Positions 5,144 through 10,130 of a stretch of DNA of 10,130 nt are shown piece by piece. The position numbers and the translations under genes are program-made. The stretch's first letter is position 1, and every line of letters begins with the position of its first letter. Origin of the DNA: Actinomycetes bacterium (lineage in GTDB: Bacteria; Planctomycetota; Phycisphaerae; JAACET01); contig DAOVKO010000056.1 of NCBI GenBank assembly GCA_030631725.1, positions 1-10,130 of the forward strand. Direction: 5' to 3'. Below the pieces are notes generated by a model. It saw only the letters and a program-made list of their open reading frames with translations. It was not told where the DNA came from and made no database searches.

Positions 5144-6169
5144 ATGATTAACGCCGGCATCATTGGTGCCACCGGATATGGTGGCCGGGAAACCATACGC
5201 ATCTTGCTCGGCCATCCCCAGGTGCGTATTGTCCTGCTCGCGGCCGATCCGTCTTTTACCGGCCAGCGCATCGACCAGGTCTATCCCGAATTTCGCAGCC
5301 GGATTGATTTACTCTGTCAGGATGTGAACGAGGCCAAATTTGCTAAAGAATGCGATGTAGTCTTTTTAGCCACCCCGGACGGCCTGGCCATCAAATTTGC
5401 TCCCGGCCTGTTAGCCGGAGGCGCCAAGGTCATCGACTATGCCGCCGACTTCCGCTTTCAGGACGTCAAGCTATACGAGCAGCACTACCCCATAAAACAC
5501 ACTCAACCGGACCTGCTCAAACAAGCGGTTTACGGCCTGCCCGAGTTCAACGCTGAAAAGATCGCCAAGGCCTCGCTGATCGGTAATCCCGGCTGTTTCC
5601 CCACCGCCGTGGTTCTAGGCGCAGCCCCCTTGTTCAAGAATTCCCTGGTTGAGGATAGTTTTATAATCGCCAATTGTCTCACCGGTGCCAGTGGAGCCGG
5701 GCGAAAGGCTCTTCTGCCCATGATCCTCCCCGAACTTGCTGGCAACGTTCGGCCCTACAAAGTAGCAGCTCATCGACATCAGCCGGAAATGGCCCAGGTC
5801 CTCCAGGCCATCTCCTCTTCACCTGCCAAGGTCTGTTTCATCCCCCAATTGATCCCCGTCGACCGCGGTATCATCGCCACGATTACCGCTCGCTTAGCCA
5901 AATCGATTTCTCTCGATGAGCTCCTGGCCGTGTACGAACAGACTTATAGCCAAGCCCCCTTTGTCCGCATCGGTTCGGCTGGTGAACTGCCCGAGCTCAA
6001 GCAAGTGGTTGGCTCGAACTTCTGCGATATCAGCCTTGCTCTGGACAATGAGTCCCGCACGGTGATTGTCTTTTCCTGCATCGATAATTTGGTCAAGGGC
6101 CTGGCCGGCCAAGCCGTGCAGAATATGAACATAATGTTTGACCTGCCCCAAACCACAGGGTTGCTCTAA
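5144..6169 (+). CDS. argC: N-acetyl-gamma-glutamyl-phosphate reductase
   Basis: The 341-residue enzyme catalyses the NADPH-dependent reduction of N-acetyl-glutamyl-5-phosphate to the semialdehyde in ornithine/arginine synthesis. Visible features are the nucleotide-binding GATGYGG (8-14), the catalytic Cys151 within GNPGCFPTAV, the segment TGASGAGRK, and HRHQPEM with His210/His212 in the position of the family's active-site His. Length and motifs are normal for the family. ATG 5144 is preceded by GGAG (5133-5136) with 7-nt spacing. The 357-nt gap upstream is mostly the MITE-like element, and no convincing promoter was found there. Without the element argC would lie about 85 nt after rpsI, so expression may depend on read-through or on signals in the element. 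It is followed after 1 nt by argJ, indicating coupled translation. Confidence 0.96.
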   Translation: MINAGIIGATGYGGRETIRILLGHPQVRIVLLAADPSFTGQRIDQVYPEFRSRIDLLCQDVNEAKFAKECDVVFLATPDGLAIKFAPGLLAGGAKVIDYAADFRFQDVKLYEQHYPIKHTQPDLLKQAVYGLPEFNAEKIAKASLIGNPGCFPTAVVLGAAPLFKNSLVEDSFIIANCLTGASGAGRKALLPMILPELAGNVRPYKVAAHRHQPEMAQVLQAISSSPAKVCFIPQLIPVDRGIIATITARLAKSISLDELLAVYEQTYSQAPFVRIGSAGELPELKQVVGSNFCDISLALDNESRTVIVFSCIDNLVKGLAGQAVQNMNIMFDLPQTTGLL

Positions 6170-6170
6170 C

Positions 6171-7370
6171 ATGGCCAACAAAACTATTACATCACCTTTA
6201 GGTTTTCGAGTCGGTTCTGCTTCTTGCGGGCTAAAGGCCGGCAACGCTCTGGATATTGCCGTCCTGGTTTGTGATCGCCCGGCTGCAACTGCTGGCATTT
6301 TTACCACCAACAAGGTTTTCGCTGCACCCGTCGCCATTTGCCGAGAGCGTCTTGTTGGCGGACGGGCCCAGGCCCTGGTAGTCAACGCCGGCAATGCCAA
6401 TGCCTGCACCGGACCGACCGGCCTGCGCGACGCCGAGGCCATGACCACCCGCTTGGCCAGATGCCTGGATATTGAGCACAAAAAGGTTTTGGTAGCCTCT
6501 ACTGGAATCATCGGCCATCGTTTGCCCATGCCCAAGGTCCGCACCGGCATCGACGATGCCGTCGATAATCTCAGTTATTCCGCCCGGGCTGGCCGAGATT
6601 TTGCCCGAGCTATTATGACCACCGACCGCTCGCCAAAAATGGCTCTCCGGCAAATCAAAATCGGCCGCTCTACCATCCGCATTGCCGGCGTGGCCAAAGG
6701 GGCGGGCATGATCGCTCCCAACATGGCTACCATGCTGTGCTTCATTACCACCGACGCGGCCATTTCCTCAGCCCTGCTTAAGCGACTGCTCAAACGCTCC
6801 GTCGACACCTCCTTCAATACCATCACCGTGGACAATCACATGTCCACCAACGACACAGCCATCATCATGGCCTCAGGATTGGCCGGCAATGCCACTTTGA
6901 AAACCACAGCCTCAGCATCCAAGTTCGCCAAGGCCCTAGATGGAGTCTGTCTGGATCTTGCCTTGCAGATGGTATCCGACGGCGAAGGAGCTACCAAGCG
7001 CATGGATGTTAGAGTCCGCGGAGCCCGCAGCCTGGCCGATGCCCGCACGGCTGCCTTTGCCATAGCCAACAGTCCTCTGGTCAAATGCGCCCTGTTCGGC
7101 AGCGATCCCAACTGGGGGCGGATTGTCTACGCCGTCGGCTCTTGCGGTGTTGATTGCAATCAGGGGCGAATCGACTGCAAGATCGGACCCGTATATGTCT
7201 TTCGCAAAGGCAAACCCGTGGCCGCTAACACTCGCCGCTTAGCCAAGATCATGGCCGCAAAAGTCGTCGAATTCACCGTGGACCTGCACATGGGCCAGGC
7301 CCAGTTCCGTTGCTACGGCTGCGACCTGACCTATGACTACGTCGGCATCAACGCCGAATACCATACTTAG
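6171..7370 (+). CDS. argJ: Glutamate N-acetyltransferase / amino-acid acetyltransferase ArgJ
   Basis: ArgJ transfers acetyl from N-acetylornithine to glutamate, recycling the acetyl group of the arginine pathway. Some versions also use acetyl-CoA, and which type this is cannot be decided from sequence alone. The precursor self-cleaves at the conserved A-T bond in PNMATML, placing the nucleophile at Thr187 (KGAGMIAPNMATML, about 176-189). Other family marks are NAGNANACTG near the N-terminus, VDNHMSTNDTA, GSDPNWGR and the end GCDLTYDYVGINAEYHT. I chose ATG 6171 (399 residues), 1 nt after the argC stop with AGGG 10 nt upstream. The longer reading from TTG 6138 would overlap argC and add 11 atypical residues. 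Its stop is 7 nt from that of the convergent GGT-family gene. Confidence 0.96.
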   Translation: MANKTITSPLGFRVGSASCGLKAGNALDIAVLVCDRPAATAGIFTTNKVFAAPVAICRERLVGGRAQALVVNAGNANACTGPTGLRDAEAMTTRLARCLDIEHKKVLVASTGIIGHRLPMPKVRTGIDDAVDNLSYSARAGRDFARAIMTTDRSPKMALRQIKIGRSTIRIAGVAKGAGMIAPNMATMLCFITTDAAISSALLKRLLKRSVDTSFNTITVDNHMSTNDTAIIMASGLAGNATLKTTASASKFAKALDGVCLDLALQMVSDGEGATKRMDVRVRGARSLADARTAAFAIANSPLVKCALFGSDPNWGRIVYAVGSCGVDCNQGRIDCKIGPVYVFRKGKPVAANTRRLAKIMAAKVVEFTVDLHMGQAQFRCYGCDLTYDYVGINAEYHT

Positions 7371-7377
7371 CATTCGT

Positions 7378-9150
7378 TTAGAATCCAACTGCATAGGCCG
7401 GATCATACCTGGGCGACGCTGCTCCGCAAATCACGCCCGTCTTGCGATCGATACTCACAGCCATGGTATTGCCGCCCGCCCAGGGAGCCTCGGGCCTAAT
7501 CAGGTGCCCGCGCTTAGCCAACTCATCCCGACAGCGCTTGGGCACTCGCGACTCAACGTACAGCGAGCCCGGCTCAGCCGTGCGCGGATAGAACGACGCC
7601 GGAAAATGGCCCGTCCAGAATGTGGCCGCTTCCACAGCCTCCTGAAGCGACATCTCAAACTCCACCACGTTTAGGAAGAACTGCAGCGTCCACTGGTCCT
7701 GGCAATCCCCGCCCGGGCTGCCAATGGCCAAGTGTGGTGCACTCCCCAGACGCCCTGCCAGCGTGGGCGTCAGCGTCGTCCGCGGCCGCTTGCCCGGCTC
7801 CAGGCAGTTGGGATGACCGGCGGACAGGATGAACATCTGCCCCCGAGTGCCCAACGGGAATCCAAGCCCTGGAATCGCCGGCGAGGATTGCAGCCAACCC
7901 CCGCTCGGCACGACACTGACTACGTTCCCCGCCCGGTCGATAACCTGAATGCTGGTCGTATCCCCATCCTTCGGACGGATTCTGCCACCGCCCTTGCCGA
8001 GCTCGTCCAGGACAGTCTTGACCGTCATTGCCGGATGGTTTCCCGGACGAAGCTTGAGCGACGCTCTTCTGGGATTCACCAGCCCCCTCCGTTGTCGGCT
8101 ATAGGCCTTGGACAACAGTTTTTTCAACGGCACCCGGACAAAGTCCGGATCACCGTAATAAAACTCCCGGTCCGCGTAGGCCAGTTTCATGCATTCGACC
8201 ACCGTGTGAATATATTTGGTGGAATTATGACCCATGCCCGCCAGATTATTAAAACCCTCCAGCAGGTTCAAGCTCTGCAACAGCACTGGCCCCTGCGTCC
8301 AACTGCTGCACTTGAATACGCGGAAGCCACGGTAAGTGCTCGTTACAGGCTCCTCCAACTTCGCTTCGAACCCGGCCAAATCCTCCAGACTCAAAAGCCC
8401 TTTATGGCTGCCCGCAGCGTCGGGGACACTCGTGGATTTACAGAACCGCACGATGGACTTGGCAATCGGCCCCTGGTAAAAGGCTTCATGGGCCGCACGC
8501 AGACCAGCATCGCGACTTTTGAAACGCCTGTCCGCCCGGCTCAGACGCCGCAATGTCCCAGCCAATTCCCGCTGTACCCACAAGTTCCCCGACCCTGGCA
8601 CCTGACCATTGACAAGGTAATTCTCCGCAGAGCTGGGCCAATCCCTCCGAAACCGATCAACTAGGCCCTCAATCTGCCCACCCAGAGAATCGAACATGGC
8701 AAAGCCACCCTCTGCCAGTTCTATCGCCGGGGCCAGCACTTCCGAAAGTCTCATCGTCCCGAACCGCTGCAGCAGAAGAATCCAACTGGCCACCGCCGGC
8801 GGAACGATTGCCCCCAGCAAGCCGTCGCCTGGAATGATGTCCAGCCCCAGACGCTCGAACTGGGCCAACGTCGCCGCCCGCGGAGCAGTCCCGTGTCCGC
8901 TCAAGGCCCAGGTCTTGTCCTCTTCGCTTGAGTAGACCAGCATGGGCGCCTCGCCGGCCAACCCGTTCTGCTGTGGCAGAAGCACCGTCAGCGCAAAACC
9001 CACAGCCGCAGCCGCATCCATAGCGTTACCTCCCCGCCGCAGCATCGACAACCCAGCCTCCGCACCCAGGTAATGTCCGGCTGATACGACTCCTCGGCTG
9101 CCCATAATCACCGGACGCCCACCTCTAGGACCCGTCGTCGCTGTCTTCAT
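7378..9150 (-). CDS. Gamma-glutamyltransferase-family protein (Ntn hydrolase)
   Basis: The 590-residue protein follows the GGT fold: large-subunit region 1-397 and small-subunit region from the nucleophile Thr398 in DGDTTSIQVID, where self-cleavage is expected. Other marks are GGNAMDAAAAVGFAL, RPRTTLTPT (455-463, the usual Ser-Ser replaced by Thr-Thr), and the oxyanion-hole GSPGG (477-481). In classical GGTs an Arg in a D-x-R-E-x-AP context binds the gamma-glutamyl carboxylate. Here the same place reads LSGHGTAP (83-90), with no Arg. There is also no signal peptide, unlike periplasmic GGT. It is thus a GGT-like hydrolase or acylase with uncertain substrate, and transfer or hydrolysis of gamma-glutamyl compounds is only one possibility. 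A ribosome binding site GGGAG (complement of 9158-9162) sits 7 nt before ATG 9150. Confidence 0.9.
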   Translation of the reverse strand: MKTATTGPRGGRPVIMGSRGVVSAGHYLGAEAGLSMLRRGGNAMDAAAAVGFALTVLLPQQNGLAGEAPMLVYSSEEDKTWALSGHGTAPRAATLAQFERLGLDIIPGDGLLGAIVPPAVASWILLLQRFGTMRLSEVLAPAIELAEGGFAMFDSLGGQIEGLVDRFRRDWPSSAENYLVNGQVPGSGNLWVQRELAGTLRRLSRADRRFKSRDAGLRAAHEAFYQGPIAKSIVRFCKSTSVPDAAGSHKGLLSLEDLAGFEAKLEEPVTSTYRGFRVFKCSSWTQGPVLLQSLNLLEGFNNLAGMGHNSTKYIHTVVECMKLAYADREFYYGDPDFVRVPLKKLLSKAYSRQRRGLVNPRRASLKLRPGNHPAMTVKTVLDELGKGGGRIRPKDGDTTSIQVIDRAGNVVSVVPSGGWLQSSPAIPGLGFPLGTRGQMFILSAGHPNCLEPGKRPRTTLTPTLAGRLGSAPHLAIGSPGGDCQDQWTLQFFLNVVEFEMSLQEAVEAATFWTGHFPASFYPRTAEPGSLYVESRVPKRCRDELAKRGHLIRPEAPWAGGNTMAVSIDRKTGVICGAASPRYDPAYAVGF

Positions 9151-9201
9151 AATGCAGCTCCCTCGTTTGTGTTACCCCGGCTGTCGTCTTCCTTTGCAGC
9201 A

Positions 9202-9230
9202 ATTATGTCATTGCAACGCGCCCTTGACAA
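9202..9230 (-). promoter_or_regulatory. Promoter of the GGT-family gene
   Basis: On the minus strand, TTGTCA (9230-9225) and CATAAT (9207-9202) are spaced by 17 bp, each five of six to consensus. The start would be near 9195, giving a leader of about 45 nt. A dyad GCAAT-N6-ATTGC (9199-9214) covers the -10, and the -35 overlaps one arm of the 9226-9266 inverted repeat, both possible protein-binding positions. Confidence 0.6.
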
Positions 9231-9284
9231 GCCTGATTTTGGGCCCGGTGACAAAACAGGCTTGTCCGCAAAGCTCAAATCAGG
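9226..9284. repeat. Overlapping inverted repeats in the divergent GGT-HIT intergenic region
   Basis: GACAAGCCTG (9226-9235) and CAGGCTTGTC (9257-9266) are perfect inverted copies, extended by TTTTG/CAAAA after one bulged A. The CCTGATTT within the left arm (9232-9239) is also perfectly complementary to AAATCAGG (9277-9284). The left arm can thus pair with either of two partners but not both. It overlaps the -35 of the GGT promoter. Operator or alternative RNA structure are both possible, and no T-run follows. Confidence 0.65.
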
Positions 9285-9290
9285 TAAAAC
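9263..9290 (+). promoter_or_regulatory. Weak candidate promoter for the HIT-mutS pair
   Basis: TTGTCC (9263-9268) and TAAAAC (9285-9290) are spaced by 16 bp, each four of six to consensus. A TTGACA at 9224-9229 has no -10 at the right distance. The HIT gene must be transcribed from this region because its other neighbour is divergent, but the exact site is not clear. Confidence 0.25.
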
Positions 9291-9320
9291 CAATGGCCCA
9301 GCTCTACGGAGGAAACGCTC

Positions 9321-9665
9321 ATGGAAGACTGTCTGTTCTGCAAGATAGCCTCGGGCCAAATCCCCTCAGATAAGGTTCACGAAGACGAGCAGTTCGTGGC
9401 CTTCAGGGACATCAACCCCCAGGCCCCCATTCACATCTTGATAATCCCCCGCCGGCACATCGAACGACTCACGGATTTGGGCCCAGCCGAGGCTGAACTA
9501 ATTGGCCAAATGACTTTGCTGGCCAACAAGATCGCCCAAGACCAAGGCATCGTCGCCGGCGGATTCCGCACCGTCTTCAATTGCGGTGAAGGTGCCGGCC
9601 AATCGGTCTGGCACATCCATATGCACCTGCTCGGCGGCCGCCCCATGCACTGGCCACCCGGATAA
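9321..9665 (+). CDS. HIT-family (histidine triad) nucleotide-binding protein, HinT-like
   Basis: The 114-residue protein has the Hint-branch pattern: CLFCKIASGQIPSDKV at the start (the CxxC may bind zinc), DINPQAPIHILIIPRRHI in the middle, and the triad HIHMH (His98, His100, His102) followed by LLGGRPMHWPPG. HinT-type enzymes hydrolyse nucleoside phosphoramidates such as adenylated amines in the cytosol, with the middle triad His as nucleophile. Length is close to the usual 110-120 residues. ATG 9321 follows GGAGG (9308-9312) by 8 nt. It is divergent from the GGT-family gene and 31 nt upstream of mutS, with which it is probably co-transcribed. The physiological substrate cannot be told from sequence. 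Confidence 0.94.
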   Translation: MEDCLFCKIASGQIPSDKVHEDEQFVAFRDINPQAPIHILIIPRRHIERLTDLGPAEAELIGQMTLLANKIAQDQGIVAGGFRTVFNCGEGAGQSVWHIHMHLLGGRPMHWPPG

Positions 9666-9696
9666 CAAAAACTGTTGCCATCTGTATAGACCAACT

Positions 9697-10130
9697 ATGA
9701 GCCAAACAGCCCCATCCGCCAAGAACCTCACCCCGGCTATGCGGCAATACCACAGCTTCAAAGCCAAGTACCCTGACGCCGTCCTCTTTTTCCGCATGGG
9801 CGATTTCTACGAGATGTTCTACGACGACGCCGTCCTGGCCAGTCGAGTGCTCGGCTTGGCCCTGACCAGCCGCAGCAAAGGAGATAGTGCCGTTCCCCTG
9901 GCCGGCGTGCCCTACCACGCCATGGAAAGCTACCTCAATCGACTGATCAAGGCCGGCTATCGCGTCGCCATTTGCGAGCAGGTCGAGGACCCCAAGCTCG
10001 CCAAGGGCGTCGTCAAGCGCGACGTCGTCCGCCTTGTAACTGCCGGCACCTTTACCGATGAGGCTTTGCTCAGCGAACGCGAGGAAAATTTTCTGGCTGC
10101 CGTCTGTGAAGGGCCCAACGGTCTGGCCAT
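9697..10130 (+). CDS. mutS: DNA mismatch repair protein MutS, N-terminal part (3' end outside window)
   Basis: 144 codons are visible before the window ends; full MutS is about 850-900 residues. The visible part is the mismatch-recognition domain I: LTPAMRQYHSFKAKYPDAV, then FFRMGDFYEMF with the FYE triad (Phe37, Tyr38, Glu39), whose Phe stacks on the mispaired base. LAGVPYHAMESYLNRLI and VAICEQVEDPKLAKGVVKRDVVRLVTAGT are typical of the domain I to II stretch. ATG 9697 has no clear Shine-Dalgarno sequence, so translation may depend on the upstream HIT gene 31 nt away. MutS finds mispairs and starts mismatch repair with MutL. Confidence 0.96.
   Translation, partial: MSQTAPSAKNLTPAMRQYHSFKAKYPDAVLFFRMGDFYEMFYDDAVLASRVLGLALTSRSKGDSAVPLAGVPYHAMESYLNRLIKAGYRVAICEQVEDPKLAKGVVKRDVVRLVTAGTFTDEALLSEREENFLAAVCEGPNGLA

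Noticed and set aside
4946..5215. 89-codon open frame on the minus strand over the MITE-like element
   Set aside because: It runs into the conserved start of argC and is very Arg-rich at its end, as expected from GC-rich inverted repeats. No ribosome binding site decides a start.
7732..8664. 310-codon open frame on the plus strand within the GGT-family gene
   Set aside because: Antisense to a gene with an intact catalytic core and normal length; the translation is low-complexity and has no recognisable motifs.

Overview
The window reads as ordinary chromosome of a moderately GC-rich bacterium. Three things suggest Planctomycetota, perhaps the Phycisphaerae: a TMTC-like membrane/TPR protein, a lipoprotein with a gluzincin-type HExxH motif, and the order rplM-rpsI-argC-argJ. 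This placement is an inference from gene content and was not tested by any search.

Layout. Positions 1-163 hold the ends of two relatives of the next gene: the tail of an upstream paralog, then a second, diverged tail in another frame. Positions 178-2337 encode a multi-pass GT-C-like membrane protein with a C-terminal TPR array. Positions 2526-3653 encode a predicted zinc-peptidase-like lipoprotein. A good sigma70-type promoter (3784-3812) drives rplM (GTG start) and rpsI (TTG start), which end at a clear intrinsic terminator (4813-4848). The arginine pair argC (5144-6169) and argJ (6171-7370) follows, with 1 nt between the genes. A gamma-glutamyltransferase-family gene (7378-9150, minus) converges on argJ with 7 nt between the stops. 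It is divergent from a HIT-family gene (9321-9665), which is followed after 31 nt by the start of mutS (9697 to the window end).

The most unusual segment is 4847-5123, between the rpsI terminator and argC. It is a 267-bp element with 18-bp terminal inverted repeats (16/18 matching) and a 5-bp direct repeat CTAAG on each side, as in a MITE or other non-autonomous insertion. Inside it are a 34-codon ORF with a perfect AGGAGG ribosome binding site, a GC-rich hairpin and a 110-nt nested palindrome. The short ORF ends inside the palindrome and carries three Arg codons just upstream of arginine-biosynthesis genes. It could therefore be a transposon relic, a structured RNA or leader, or an insertion that took on a leader role. 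Without it, only about 85 nt, mostly terminator, would separate rpsI from argC.

Functionally, rplM/rpsI supply ribosomal proteins L13 and S9. ArgC and ArgJ carry out the reduction and acetyl-transfer steps of ornithine synthesis. The GGT-family enzyme, HIT hydrolase and MutS are independent housekeeping or accessory functions. No prophage, CRISPR array, tRNA or rRNA was seen. Outside genes, the only stretch approaching 300 nt or more is the rpsI-argC interval (357 nt), described above.
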